Positions 12,236 through 39,965 are shown, counted from the stretch's first letter. The stretch is 64,000 nucleotides of DNA from Lepisosteus oculatus (GCF_040954835.1 NC_090697.1:40360788-40424787); one strand, 5' to 3'. Notes: generated by a model from the sequence alone, not told the origin. Made by a program: numbers and translations.

Positions 12236-12690
12236 ATGAGGGAAGCGGCAGGAATAAAAGGCTGAGGAATCAGTAAAAAGAGAAAGAGAAGTGTGAAAGA
12301 GTGTCCAAAACAATAGAAATCTGAATGACCAGGGGAACTGTGTAAAGATTAAATTTGTAAAAAGAAAAATTATACAGATACTAAGTAAAGATGCAATCTA
12401 GGCTCTGTGAAGCACCCTAGAAAATGTGTGTAATTTATTATTTATGATTTTATTATAATTTGTAGGAATAATCATATTCCAGAATATGTGTCACATTTAT
12501 TTACACATCTAAGCATTCCTGTCAATAACAAAATAAAAGAGGCTATCAGAATGGTTAAGGTCAGAGCTCTCAAAAGACTACAGGTAAATGATATTTAAAA
12601 TCCACAAGTTGGAAAATCGCTATAAAAATATATAAAAGGCTGAATTTACCACTTTCTACAGCAGTCGGTTATTAAAAAATGTGGTCTAGT
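12236..12690. other. No feature recognised
   Basis: AT-rich sequence. Nothing supportable was seen. Confidence 0.45.
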
Positions 12691-13460
12691 GGTATAGTAG
12701 CAACCCCACCACGCAAGTGTATCTTGCCCCCACAGGCAGTGAGACAAGTGGGTCAAGAGGCAACTGTAAATCCAAAGACAACAGTTTGAGATCTCAAACA
12801 TAGATTAGCAACTTCAGGATTCAAAGTGTTGAAAACTTTCACTGGGCAATACCTTTTTGAATGTGGCATTAACGGCTGGATTGCAAGAAAGAAACATTTT
12901 CTGAGGATAAACTACAAAAAGAGGCCCTTTGAATTTGCCCAACTACTGAACGACAATTGTCTTCATGTCAACCATATCTTATAGTCACAAAAAATAAAAA
13001 ATCAGATTTTGGAAATGCTCACCAACGTTAAGTTTGGTGAGCATGTGAAAAGAAACATTTTCTGAGGATAAACTACAAAAAGAGGCCCTTTGAATTTGCC
13101 CAACTACTGAACGACAATTGTCTTCATGTCAACCATATCTTATAGTCACAAAAAATAAAAAATCAGATTTTGGACATGCTCACCAACGTTAAGTTTGGTG
13201 TTTGATGCTCCCCAGGAGAAAACACTTTGTGAAATATGCTGGTGTACAGCATGTTTTTTTTTGTGTGCCCTATATTCCAGTATAAGTCCAGAAGCAGCCA
13301 AAAATAGACATTCCAACATCACAATGATCTAAACCATAAATCAACAAAGACATGGTTAACTGCACATGAAATAAATGTTCTCAACTGGTCATCTCAATCA
13401 ACAGACCTCAACCCAGTCAAACATTTGTGATTCAAACTCCAGAAGACAGTTCACTAAACA
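12691..13460 (+). mobile_element. Decayed Tc1-like transposon with internal tandem duplication
   Basis: Translation in shifting frames gives recognisable Tc1 transposase segments. Around 12760-12890 it reads like the region following the DNA-binding domain (NPKTTV, then GWIARKKHFLRINYKKR). Around 13310-13440 it reads like the region before and around the catalytic glutamate (WSSQSTDLNPVKHL, where the usual glutamate is replaced by lysine). Stops and frameshifts make it a fossil. It is interrupted by the 161-bp tandem duplication listed separately. Terminal repeats were not identified. Confidence 0.7.
12890..13200. repeat. 161-bp tandem duplication, two copies
   Basis: The unit begins 'agaaacattttctgagg' at 12890 and again at 13051, a period of 161 bases. 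The second copy matches the first over about 150 bases with one difference that I can see (A to C in 'ttggaaatgc' versus 'ttggacatgc'). It lies inside the Tc1 relic. Because the two copies are nearly identical while the relic is heavily mutated, the duplication is younger than the decay. Confidence 0.9.
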
Positions 13461-15554
13461 ATGATAATCACAATTAGTAAAACCATATATGTACTTGTGT
13501 CATATACAGTATACACAATATATAAACCGTTTGAGGTAATAGTATCTTTATTTAATATGAAAACAGTTCCACATATATGGGCAGGTAATATTTCCAGAAA
13601 TGTGAGGATTCAGCACTCCTTTGATAGTAGAAGAGATAAAAAAAGATAGTGTTAAATTTACTCATTCTATTCTGTAACGATGCAGCCTGTGAAGAAATGA
13701 GTGTTCAGTCATTAATTTAAGCCATTGGATAAATAAAATATTGGATTTTTCATTTCAGTAGGTAATAGAAACATTTTTGCTCTTGTGAGAGACAGAAGTA
13801 AATACTGAGAATAGCCAAAGTACAACAGATAATACGTTAAACAATTAAACAAAATGGCTGGGGAGATGGGAATTTTGAAGTCTAAAATTACAGATATAGA
13901 AAGTAGTATTTTCTTCCAAAACTGAATAATTGTTGAGAAATAGCAGAAAGCATTTATGTAGCTATCCACTACATACTGAGCAGAGTATACTGGATTTTAT
14001 TCTGTCCATAGAGAACAATCTTTAAACTATAAAATGAAAATCCATGTACTAATTTATATTGAATAACCCGGATTTTAGTATTACGAGAAAATGAGAATAT
14101 ATTTAAAATGATAGATTTTCAAATAACACTTTCAGAGGTGTAATTTAAATCCCTTTCCCATGTATCCTTTGAGATAGAAATCTATTTATCCAGGGAGGGG
14201 AACAGTGTATAGATCATAGATGTGATGTTCCTGTTTCCTGTGATATTTCCCAGCCTTTCAGCCAGAGGAGATGGTAATAATGACAGAATCATGTCTTCTA
14301 TCTTTAAAGCCTCCTCAATTGAAGATACTATCTAGCAAAAATTATTCCTCAGCCTAAAATAATATATGACAAATTTGACTTTGCTCTGTGCAATGTTATT
14401 AAGTTCCAGTCTGGGCACTATCTAATCTGTTAACATTTCTGTTTTTTGATGTATTTTGTTCCTATTTCACCTGGGGTATGAATAAATCTGGAGGTCACAG
14501 TATCAGTGTTTTTCAATATTGTGTACCTGGGACCAGCTCCATAAGGTGCTCCTTATTTGAGAACCAGTTAGGCTAAAAACAAATGTAAGAAAAAAAATCA
14601 CTTTCACTCATTATGATGCCTGTCTGGCTGTCTGTAAGGACCCATTAAGGATTGGACAGCATTGCTTCAGGGACCAGCAATGGTCCACAGGCGGTTGAGA
14701 TGCACTGTGCTAAAATAAAATAGCACCACCTAGTGCCATCACAAAATTGTACTACTTCTGAATTAAACACGAAATCATGAACTTTGTGAAAGTACTGTAC
14801 TGTATAGTCGCCATGTTGTAAAGAGTTTGTGAGAATTGTGATGTGAGGCGGCCCTTCCTGCTCACTAGTCACTGTAATGACTAATGTAATGTGATGTACG
14901 AATGAATAAGTACAGTTTTCACAGCTGACATTTCACTGCAGACGTTTCTTTTCCTATGTTGCTGCGCATACAGTACCTGGGAATTTGGTCTAGTTTGTGT
15001 TGTATATTGGAGGTTTTACATATTACTGTGCACATTTTACTTTCATTGTTATTTAAAATACATTCATCAATTCTCATTCTTTCTAACACTGAAATCTTAA
15101 AATTATGATGCCGTTTTAAAGAACGTCACAGAAAAATGTATATGTAGAGGTGATGCAGAACCTGTATATGCTACTGGGGCAAAGACAAGTAGTGATTTGC
15201 CCTAACTTCAGTGCAGCTGCGCAGGAGTATGAAGCCCAGGTAGGGATGATTGACTTATTGACTGGTAGTAGAATGTGGAAACAGACTGTCAGACAAATAA
15301 CATATTATGGGATTCACCACCAGCAATGTAACCAGGTTGTTTTGTAGAAAACATATATGCTGTGAGTGAAAGATGATCGCTAAAGACAGTGAATGGGGCA
15401 AACATTTGGGTTTACTGTATTCCCCCAAATACTGTACAATACTCATTTTATATTGCCTATACATCTAACATCACCTGCATTGGTGTGATAAACAGTATAA
15501 ATCACTTTTGAGAAAATTACAGTAGCAATCAATGGAGTGACTTTAAGAACAATT
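13461..15554. other. No feature recognised
   Basis: About 2 kb of AT-rich intergenic DNA. Short open frames on both strands lack domain-like content. No repeat family was recognised. Confidence 0.5.
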
Positions 15555-16280
15555 GCAAAAGAGAGTCCATTTGGCCTATTTTTCTTATTTGGAAGTTAGC
15601 AGCTAATTGATCCAAGGATTGAATCGAGTCATTTCTTGAAACAAGTCAAGGTATCGTCTTCAACAGCATGACCTTCTGTTCTCGGTTTTCAATACACTTT
15701 CACATAGCTTCCTCTTGTGTCATTTGGTTTCTGTTTCATTGTTGATATCGAAGAAGTCCACTGGAATGACTTCGTCAGAGCCTTTGAGAGTTTTGAATAC
15801 TTCTCTCAGGCCTCCTTGTAGTCATACTCCTCAGGACTAAAACAGTTCCTTCAGTCTGTCAGGACATTTCCTATAGCCCCAAGATTTTTGTGATTGCTCT
15901 TCTCTGGACTGATTCCAGATAGGCAAAGCCTTTTCTATAACATGATGATCAGCATTGTACACAATATTCTAAAATGAGGACTTACTGGCACATTATACAA
16001 TTAAGCATAATATCTCTTGATTTAAGTTAGGTGGTTTTAACTGCATATCTCAACATTTTGTTTACCTTTTTTTTGCTTTCCCGCAGCTAGAAGATGTAAA
16101 TGATGTCAAAATAAACACCTACAACTTTTTCAGAAGTAGTCTCCTCTTGATTAGCTTTTCCCAGTTTGTATTTATAGTTTATGTGTTTACTACCTGCAAC
16201 CTACTGCATTCCCTACATTAAACCATCTGCTAGGTGTTTGCAATGTCTAGATTACCACTGAAATTTGTCTAAGCTTTTTG
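15555..16280 (-). mobile_element. CR1-type LINE fragment, antisense
   Basis: The plus strand shows in order the antisense blocks typical of this LINE: 'ccatttggcctatt', 'cagctaattgatccaagga', 'catttcttgaaacaagtcaa', 'gcattgtacacaatattcta' and 'cattatacaattaagcataa'. Its 3' end is toward 15555 and it is much mutated. The same family appears sense at 4900 and 25085 and antisense at 21790 and 36930. Confidence 0.65.
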
Positions 16281-16595
16281 CTCTACAAAACATTTTGCTT
16301 CTAGTGAAAATTATTGATGAAAGAAATAACAACAAATATATTTTGTACTTATTATTTGGAGATTAAAAGGTGGTATTATTTTTACAGGAGAAAAAAATAC
16401 GTTTTTATATTTCATTTTCCAGGCCATGCATAAAAGCTCAATAATTATCAATGTTCCTTTTGAATTATATTAATTCTAAAGATAAGCATTCATATTACAT
16501 ATATACTGTACGCTTGGTGTATAATAAATAATGAAAAGGTTGTAAATGTAGAATTCTAATAAAGAGTGGCACTTATTTCAGTAGATTTATAATAA
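16281..16595. other. No feature recognised
   Basis: AT-rich. Nothing supportable was seen. Confidence 0.45.
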
Positions 16596-17160
16596 GAATA
16601 ATTGCTTACACTTATATAGCGCTTTTCTGGACACTCCACTCAAAGCACTTTACAGGTAATGGAGACTCCCCTCCACCACCACCAATGTGCAGCATCCACC
16701 TTGATGATCCGACGGCAGCCATAGTGCGCCAGAACGCTCACCACACATCAGCTATCAGTGGGGAGGAGAGCAGAGTAATGAAGCCAATTCATAAAGGGGG
16801 ATTGTTAGGAGGCCATGATTGATAAAGGCCAATGGGAAATTTGGCCTCTTTTCGAGAAACGCCCTGGAATTTTTAATGACCACAGAGAGTCAGGACCTCG
16901 GTTTTACGTCTCATCCAAAGGACGGCGCCTGTTTACAGTATAGTGTCCCCATCACTATACTGGGGCATTAGGACCCTCATGAGCTGCAGGGTGAGCACCC
17001 CCTGCTGGCCCCACTAACACCTCTTCCAGCAGCAACCTTAGTTTTTCCCAGGAGGTCTCCCCTGGTACTGACCAGGCTCACACCTGCTGAGCTTCAGTAG
17101 GTTGCCAGGTGTGAGTTGCAGGGTGATATGGCTGCTGGCAATATCACGCTATAGGATCAT
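16596..17160 (-). mobile_element. 5'-truncated retroelement 3' end, RTE-like (copy 1)
   Basis: The end at 16596-16640 ('aattgcttacacttatatag', then 'cgcttttctggacactccac') abuts a short A/T run. The body includes 'ggaggagagcagagtaatga', 'cggttttacgtctcatccaa' and 'gctgagcttcagtaggttgc'. The copy at 17840-17965 shares only the first 120 or so bases, in reverse orientation, and ends in a TTA microsatellite. The shared end with the microsatellite is therefore the 3' end, and copies differ in 5' truncation, as expected for a LINE. RTE is my best guess at the clade. Confidence 0.6.
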
Positions 17161-17611
17161 GTTGGAAGTTAATGTCCAGGAAATTCAGTTTTCAGTTCTA
17201 AAAACTCCTCTTGCTCCTCATTTAGCTGCTGCTTCAAACACTGCATCATTAATAGAGAAATAAAACTACAGCATTTAGCCCTTTTAGTATCTGGACAAAA
17301 TCAATAGAAATTAGAATCAGATCTGTTCTACTGTATGATGTGTGCCTTGCTGAAAAAAGGGTTTAATCATGCACAGAAGGATTTTGAATTTGCCAAGGAT
17401 CAAAGATAATTCCTTAAGAAACTTGTTCAACTATCTGAAATGTCACTGAGTTTCTGCTGATTAAAGTAATCTCACTCAACTCTGATTGAGCTGATGCCAG
17501 AGCTCTAAGATTAAAATTTACAAATGAAATATGTTAATGATAAAGCCCTGTGGTTAACAATATGAAAACTAATGAAAAAAACAGTGGGCATTCCCAAAAC
17601 TTTGTGGATTG
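17161..17611. other. No feature recognised
   Basis: AT-rich. Nothing supportable was seen. Confidence 0.45.
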
Positions 17612-17655
17612 TTGTATGAAATAATAAATAAAAATTGATTTATTATTTCATACAA
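17612..17655. repeat. Perfect hairpin: 18-bp stem, 8-base loop
   Basis: TTGTATGAAATAATAAAT at 17612-17629 is followed by the loop AAAAATTG and then the exact reverse complement at 17638-17655. A perfect 18-bp stem is unusual in otherwise decayed DNA. It may be a small palindromic element or a replication-slippage product. No gene lies nearby. Confidence 0.85.
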
Positions 17656-17839
17656 AATAATAGATAAGCCATTCACCTGTCAAAACAGAATTAACAATAC
17701 ATCTGAACTTGTCTGTCTAGAAATAAGAAGTGGGGTGATCTTATAAAGGTCTTCTGTTTGTTCAAGATTCTAAAACATTAACTGTACACCTTTATGGTCT
17801 AAGAAAAAAGAAAGTAAATTATATATTATATATATAGGT
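17656..17839. other. No feature recognised
   Basis: AT-rich, ending in a short TA run next to the retroelement fragment. Confidence 0.4.
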
Positions 17840-17965
17840 GGATGCTGCACATTGGTGGTGGTGGTGGAGGGGAGTCCCCATTACCTGTAAAGCGCTTTGA
17901 GTGGAGTGTCCAGAAAAGCACTACATAAGTGTAAGCAATTATTATTAGTAGTATTATTAGTATTA
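17840..17965 (+). mobile_element. RTE-like retroelement 3' end (copy 2)
   Basis: Contains 'ggtggatgctgcacattgg', 'cctgtaaagcgctttgagtg' and 'gtccagaaaagcactacata', then 'gtgtaagcaattattattag' running into a TTA microsatellite. It is the inverse of the end of copy 1 about 0.7 kb away and is severely 5' truncated. Confidence 0.6.
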
Positions 17966-18700
17966 TTATCCCAAAAATATTTGTATTAAAAAATAGATTT
18001 TAAAAACTGACTTGCGTTTGCCCTAATTAGTGTAACCTGCACGCCATCTGGTGGTCACTTAAAATAAGCAAAATATAGTTAAACTCTTTAAACATTTTAA
18101 TTAAAACGTAACCTTTAGAAATTTAAAATGACTCTATAGATTTGTTGCAAAGTACACTGAAAATATATTTTTATACTTTATGATTTTCTAATGTACAGTC
18201 CTAAATAAAAATACTTGTGAAATACAACTCATTTAATATAAACCCAACCCAATATTAAAAAACCCTTTATACCTAGCATTTTCACTTGATTCAAATCAAT
18301 TAGTATAAGGCTTATAAAACAACATTTTTTTAAAAACAATTATAATTATTGTATTAGTTTTAGGATGGAAACGTGTTCCATCAGCATTCGGAGAATACCT
18401 TCAAACACCCTTTCCAACCACTTGCGAAGAGAGTTTCGGAAAATGTTAGCGTAACTGAATTAAACACCTTTATGGCCCATGGTGAGGTTTCGCCTTAGTG
18501 AAACAACCCTTCAAAAAAATTGTAAATTGTAAAGTAAATATCAATAGTATTGTAAAAATGGACAGGTTCCAAAACCGTGTGTTATATTACTATCCTACAG
18601 TAAACTACGTAAATAACTATTTCGTATAAAAACTTTATTGAAACATTATATCCACAAAGGCTTATGTGAAACCAGTTTGCTATACGAATATGCCGCCTGC
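17966..18700. other. No feature recognised
   Basis: AT-rich upstream flank of the promoter region of the gzf1-like gene. Nothing specific was seen. Confidence 0.4.
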
Positions 18701-19210
18701 CACAACTACTAACGTCGTAAAAATGTCTTCTGTGACCTCTCACTAGCTCATTTCTGATTGGCGACTGAGAATACGGCAAATGTAGGTTTAGATTGTAATC
18801 ACAGCCTCAAGCATTTCCACACAGGGACATTAAAGCAACGCTGCCCCGGAAATCTTCCGTGTGTGGCGGCCTTGCTGCACTGCGTTTTCACTTTCACTTA
18901 CAGTCGCATTAAGGCTCCTCGATTGCTTTCACAGTCACACTGTGGCAGGTTGCGTTTGCCATTTGGTTACAGTGAACAGCTGAGCAGGATTTCTGCACAT
19001 CCAAATGCATACAAATCGACGCTGCTGAACGTAACCAGACTACTGTAAAGAGACTGAAATTTACCATATGTAATCTGACCATGCGTTCACATCCTGTGCC
19101 GTAATGAAGCGTGGATGAACCGCGTTAGCGGTACTGAACACCACTTAGCGAGGGGTGTATTTTTCCATTCCTTTTCATGAAAGGAAGGATATTCTTAGAA
19201 TAACAAACGG
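18701..19210 (+). promoter_or_regulatory. Likely promoter and noncoding first exon of the gzf1-like gene
   Basis: A GC-richer, CpG-containing stretch upstream of the gene. An inverted CCAAT box (GATTGG) lies at 18756-18761. Two opposed ETS-type cores (CCGGAA near 18846, CTTCCG near 18854) follow. A consensus splice donor GTAAGT begins at 19211, after 'taacaaacgg', so a noncoding first exon probably ends at 19210 and is spliced to the acceptor at 20429. The start site is not fixed by the sequence. No TATA box is obvious. Confidence 0.5.
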
Positions 19211-20429
19211 GTAAGTTTTGTGCAAAGCTTTTATATATATATAAATAATGCGCTAGAGTGTGTGGATTTTAACAATGATTTTGAAAGGACTGTGTTTTTG
19301 ATTAGGGGACAGACAAAAAACTAACCTGCACAAGTTGACATACAATGCAGTACTACAGAAGTTTACAGTTCCGTGGGGTACCTAATAATTAGTATTATTC
19401 GGTGCCTTGCGACTAGATTTTCCAAATTGTTTTAACGTGTATCCAGCTGCATAAAATGCAGTATATTACTATATATACAGTATAGGTGTGTTTGCACGGG
19501 TAGTCTATACACACAACACACGGTGCACATTATACAGTATATACAGTATGTATAATACAGTGTCCGTGATCTTGTCTTTATGATCTTAATAACTTCTTTA
19601 CTCTTAATGTTACAATTTACTGGCTAGAATTCATAAGGTGAAAAGGACATGGTTGTTGTGAAAATAAAACAGGACAAAAATCTGAATATTAATTGGAAAT
19701 AGTAGTTCTTGACAGACTTCACTATGTTACTATGTGTAATCCTTTAAAATAATAAGTAGCATCACTGTTCATTCAGGGTTATTGTGTTTATTGTGGCATG
19801 TGATATTTTACTTACTGTTCCAAATTGTTTTAATGCTGATTATAGCTCTTCTTTTGTTGTTTTATAAAATATTCTTAAGGACATTTTTTGATTTAAGAAA
19901 TCCATTCAGTCTAGAGATTTAGTTTCTGCCAAATAAAAAGGACTTAAAATAGGAGTGAAAACCAAAATGATAAAGGATGTTGTAAGATGGACTCTTGTAG
20001 CATCACACACTTCAAATGGTACCCTCCATTACAGGTAATAAATTAGTTAAATGTGATAAATGTTTTGTTAAACTGCATTTATTTTACAGTAATATCTCTT
20101 TTAACACTTTCATTGAGGCAACGGAGTCTTAAAAAGTTTAGAAAATGAACTTGTTTAAAAACACTGGATGCAATTTCTTATTTCTGTAGAAATCTCTGAT
20201 TTATCAGAAGTGGAGAAAATATATATTAGTAAGAATGGGGCTTTTAGTCTGAATGCAAGTACACCAGACTGTATACTAAAAAAAGAAAGCTGTACTAATT
20301 GAACTTATTCTGTCACTTGGAATCCTAGTATATTGTTTTGAAGATGTTCACGTCATTAATAGGGTGCATTGTCAAAAATCTTATTTTCCTTGTAAATAAC
20401 CTGTGGATTTCTTGTACTTCTTTTGGCAG
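19211..20429 (+). other. Intron 1 of the gzf1-like gene
   Basis: AT-rich. Between about 19440 and 19562 are several short repeats of 'acagtata'. The polypyrimidine tract and CAG acceptor end at 20429. No other feature was seen. Confidence 0.5.
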
Positions 20430-20430
20430 A

Positions 20431-29369
<8,939 letters not shown>

Positions 29370-30600
29370 TACATAGCACTATAGTAGCTTGCAATTCTAA
29401 AAAACTATATTTCTACTCTCACAGAAATTTAAATAGCTTTATAATTTGATAAATGTAGTGAATTGTACATTGTGCATAAAGAGGTGCTTATTTTTAATCT
29501 ATTTCAGTCTTCAGCTTCTTAGGATATTACCTTTTTACCTAAAAAGGCCAAATTCTGCCAATGTATAAATTCTGAAAAATATTGTGAACTTTTTGAGACT
29601 TAATTGACTGCTTAACAGAGCAATTTGAAAAATTAAGTAGCTTTAGTACTATTTTGCAACCTTATTAGGTTTGACAAGTCCACAATTTCTAATTATGAAT
29701 CAATTTTAAAGAGTACATGTCATAATGTTCTGTTCTATGATTTATGTTTTATTAGTTCCTATAACACAGAATTGCAGTGAGGCAACTTTGGAATTTTTTT
29801 TCCACCTGAAATTATTAACGTCGGATCACTCCCAAGATTAGGCAAGTACTCAAAAATGGCTGTAGAAAACCATCTCAAATGATTACACACAGAGTCTGGT
29901 GAACTTAATGGGGTGAGGGCAGTTATTGCCTCAGAAGTTTAGGCAGAAAAATACTGATTTTTACACACTGAATTATATTTATAATATAATTGTGTTGCAA
30001 TGCTTGAAATCACTGGGTTGAATACAAAGTATGTTTTGTTCTAATATGACTAAATGTATGGGAAAACCAAAAGTATTATATTTATAAATATTAATCTTTT
30101 GATTGCAAATGCATATTGCTTGATTATAAAGCAAAACAGCTTTTACTTTGCTGTCCCAATACTTTTGGAGTGCACTGCATTTTCCTGATTAAATGGGAAC
30201 AGGTTTTTTATTAACAGTTTGTCTAATGTTAATTCTTAAAACCTGACTGTAAAAAACATGCCTTCTCTAAGCAAAAGAATATGACAGCACAGTAAATGCG
30301 TTATTCTGAGTTGAACTTGAATTCTTGTCTTGGACATACAGTATTAGTCTTACGAAAATGTAACGAACACAGCTGTGGTGTTTTTTCTTTGCAACTCCAA
30401 TGGGGGAAAAAAAACAACTTAAAGTTGAAAACAAAAGTTTTATTCTTGTGTTTTTTGTAAAATAATTGTGATATGTTCATGATAAATTAGAAGTGGTAAA
30501 AATGTCACTATTTTAAATGCACTATGCTGGAGTTGGAACATGTCTGTGTAATGTGATTTATTCAACAAATTAAAATTGTCTTCAATACTTTGTCGAGAGT
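29370..30600 (+). other. Likely 3' UTR of the gzf1-like gene
   Basis: AT-rich sequence after the TAA at 29367-29369. ATTAAA at 30569-30574 followed by T/G-rich DNA is the best poly(A) signal. A Tc1-type terminus ('cccaatacttttggagtgca') at about 30154-30178 suggests a transposon remnant within the UTR. Confidence 0.45.
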
Positions 30601-30999
30601 GATTATTTTGTTTTTCTTAAATCAATGTTTGCTATGCTAAATGCATAATTTGAGTAAAACCATCAATGAAAGAGGCTTCTCAAAACCCACTACTGCATAT
30701 GGAGTGGAGACCAAGTAGTCATATTAGACAGGATATGCCGTTTCAAAGAAAAACGTCGATTTCATAAAGTAAGCTTATGGTGTAAGAAGGCATAAAGGCA
30801 AATCTAAGAATTTACATTTCCATTTTCACATTACACAATAAACCCTGACTATAAATCTAAAACATATATCAGCACATAGTACTAGTTAGTAATAGATTAA
30901 CTTTTGTTTCTTCGAAGTGGGGTCATGTATGTAGAAAATCAACAATCACTATTATTTTCCGCGATCTGCTCAAAGAAATGTATAGTTGGCTCCTGAACA
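30601..30999. other. Spacer between the two zinc-finger genes
   Basis: About 0.4 kb with no recognised feature. An AATAAA at 30836 could be an alternative poly(A) signal. Confidence 0.4.
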
Positions 31000-31201
31000 G
31001 CTTTTTTTTTAACCCCACTCCGCCTTTCTCCAATCTTTCGCAGCCATGTTTGGAAAGCACTCGCAGCGTTACCTCACATTACCATCTCCAACATGGCTGC
31101 TACATAAAGGCACCAAGGCGTTCTGGGTGCAATTTTTACAGGAAATACACTTAATGGTATTGCTGAAGATTGTGATGGGCTGCCATTTTACCGAGCTTAC
31201 G
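31000..31201 (+). promoter_or_regulatory. gzf1: Likely promoter and noncoding first exon of gzf1
   Basis: A GC-richer stretch with three YY1-like motifs: CAGCCATGTTTGG near 31041, CCAACATGGCTGC near 31088 and GGCTGCCATTTTACC near 31178. A splice donor GTAAGA at 31202 follows 'gagcttacg', placing the end of a noncoding exon at 31201. The acceptor of the first coding exon is at 32743-32744. There is no TATA box. The exact start site cannot be read from the sequence. Confidence 0.5.
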
Positions 31202-32744
31202 GTAAGAAACCGAAAATCAAAAATGTGCTCCCAGTACTTCTAGAGGGCATAATCTTTTCGCTGCTACCAGTGTTATGCGATTATTATTTTGTTTTCTAAA
31301 AGTGACTTGAGGTTGCAAAATATTTCAGACTTGAAATCCTAGATTTTACTACTATTGTTGTTTTGACAGAAGAGCAACGTCATGGTTTGCTCTTTAAAAA
31401 AGAACTGAAAAGTTTTATTTACAATTGGCAACAGATTAGAATGAGCAATGGATTCATTTAATATTTGCGAAATATGAAGGATTTTGTGTTGATGCATGCC
31501 CAAAGTTTTAGGCCTGTGGACTTGAAACGTTTTTTTTTTTGTCTGCTACAACTGCAGATGCAATGATATAGGTAATGTCGCCCTTTTGTATTTGCTGGGT
31601 TCAGTTTCATTTGGTCTTCGTTTACTGGACTTATATGCACTGTAGCTTGTAGTTGTCAACTAACGGGTGAAGTGAGATTCGTTTAAGTTGCACCTGTAAC
31701 TTTTAAAGCATTAACAATAAGCCATTGTTTTGGATAATGTAGCAATATAAAAAAAACAGGAGGATATGAATTAGATACAATGTATAAGCTGCAATAAAAA
31801 TAAAAAGTGTTCTTATGTTTAATAATAATCCAAAGTAATCGTGTATACTATGATGTTGCGCCGCTTTAAAATAATTATGATAACAGAATATGACATTATG
31901 CTTTTCAAGTGAAAAACACTCCTCAACTTTGCAGTTACCACTTTTATGATTTCTACGTAAGGCTGTAAATTCTTGCTGGGCGATATCCAGCTTGTTTTAA
32001 TGTTTAAGGAATCGCTTTTTTGAACCATTACTGCGCTGGTTATTTTGTACGCTGCAGGTCCAATCAGTATTACAGGTAATTGTGACATCAAATATCGCTA
32101 AATCTCATCAGGCACGCATGAAACAGCATCATACATTACCTAGTTACCTGTATCCGAGGGTTTAGTGAAAATTAGTTTAAACGTTTGCTCTAAAAATAAT
32201 TACAAAACCCATAAAATAAAGAAACTATATATAACAAAGTAAAAACGTAAAGGTAGTACTAACATATTATTAGGGTTTTTGCGATTCAACATTGAGTTAA
32301 AAACTGGTACGTTATTGACTTGAACTTTTCTAATTTCAGTGCAACTGGATGTTATTTGAAATAGATCGTTAATACTACATTTTCTCATATATTTCACACA
32401 TAACGTTACATACTTATTACATCTCTTTTCAGCATGATGTTGTTCGTGGTACCAGTCTGGAAAATATAATTGATCACATAGTTTAATTTGAAAGACATTC
32501 TAATCCACAATGTCTTAAACAGTTTGATAAATGTTTGGTTTTGTTAGGTTTAAGATCTTCAGTCAACAAGCTGATTAGCATATGCTTGCTTTCATATTAT
32601 GAATGCATATGCATTGAAAGAGTTTTGGAATAATAGAAAACATTTTCTATAGAAAACGGAATATGGCAGGTAGTCAAACTTACATTTGCTTTACAGTAAA
32701 CATGAACTTTTTAACAAGTTTGATTTTTTTTTACTTATAACCAG
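31202..32744 (+). other. gzf1: Intron 1 of gzf1
   Basis: AT-rich. No repeat or exon recognised. Ends in a long T tract and the acceptor 'cttataaccag'. Confidence 0.5.
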
Positions 32745-32756
32745 AAGTGACAAAAC

Positions 32757-38662
<5,906 letters not shown>

Positions 38663-39965
38663 TGTTTTTGTCGTCGAAGAGCTGTGTTAGAATAAATGTT
38701 GCATTTTTTCATCAACACTCGGATCAATTTAAATTAAAGTTACATTTACATTGTTGTTTTGCATAATTCCCACCTGTTACTGGTGAGAAACAGATTTATT
38801 TTTTTGTGGCATGCAGAAACACCTGCAGTCTTTTCAGTATTCTCTTCTTGTAAGGCAGTCCTGTGGGTTTTTTTTTTCTATTGTAAAAGAACAACAATTG
38901 TGATCAACTAAACATCCCTAATTTTACCAAAATAAAATTAGTATTTTGTTATTATGCTTTTGTTTAACAGACACCTATTTACAGTGAAATACCTCTTTGA
39001 AGGTTACTAGATCTTTACCTGTACTAAACACAATAATACTACTATTTGATTAACAAAATAAGTCTACTAAATCATAGTGTAGTTAGGCATTCCCAGTCCC
39101 TTATCACTGGCTTAATTTTTGAACAAATGGTGTGTGATTTTTTTTTTAAATAAGCGGTACATAATACCGCTGTCTGGAATCTCTTGAGTTCTGGTTTCAA
39201 TTATAGACTGACTCCATCTGTGTGGACTTTGCATGTTCCCTCTGCTAACATGGATTTTTTCAGTGTGCTATAGTTTCCTTCCACCTTCTAAATGCACTGG
39301 CTGGGTTTCTGAATTCTCTCTGTATGTGTGTACTATGACAAGCTCATCAAAGTTTTAGTCCTGCATTGCACACTGTGCTTCTGAGATTTGCTCCAAGTTG
39401 CCATTACCCTCACCGGGAAAAAGCATCTAAGTGTTAATAGATGGTTGTTAATAGATTATACCTGAAATGAAAGACAAAGGGGGAAAATAAGGTAAATATA
39501 TACTATCTGAAATGTATACATATGCTTATGTGTTTTTAGACTTCAGACAAAGAGCTCATTTGACATAAGTCTGGAAACTGAAGGATGTAAACTGCAAAGC
39601 ATATTTCAGTGGGATCTTTTTTTGTAAAAAATACTTTACATGTAAAAATGTAAAAAAAAAAATCAATAAGGAATCCAGTGTGTGGTGTTGTTGTTGTTGG
39701 TATTTCATGTAATATCTTTTTTTGTAAACTGATTAACAGTGAGAAATTAGCTTTAATCTTTTAAAAATCTGTCAAGTGCACATGAAGAGATGTTTAAATT
39801 AAATGCTTTAAATGGCTGTAGTGTAAATATTGATATTGGATCTATGTGTCCACTTCAGTTGAATGTTAGGTTTCAGTTAATTCTGACAAGTATTTCTGGA
39901 AAGTATTACTCCATTATAATGCCATTCTGTATTGTAATTTGAAAATAAAAATAAAATAAGGTACA
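38663..39965 (+). other. gzf1: 3' UTR of gzf1 with poly(A) signals
   Basis: Follows the TAA at 38660-38662. Overlapping AATAAA signals at 39944-39949 and 39950-39955, followed by T/G-rich DNA, are the likely end of the transcript. A degenerate V-SINE-like copy at about 39145-39430 ('tgtgtggactttgcatgttc') lies within it. An earlier AATAAA near 38691 could give a short form. Confidence 0.55.

Noticed and set aside
20338-20430. In-frame upstream extension of the gzf1-like gene from an ATG at 20338
   Set aside because: The 31 extra residues have no BTB similarity and end exactly at a polypyrimidine tract plus CAG acceptor (20429), so they are intron. The start at 20431 fits the family.
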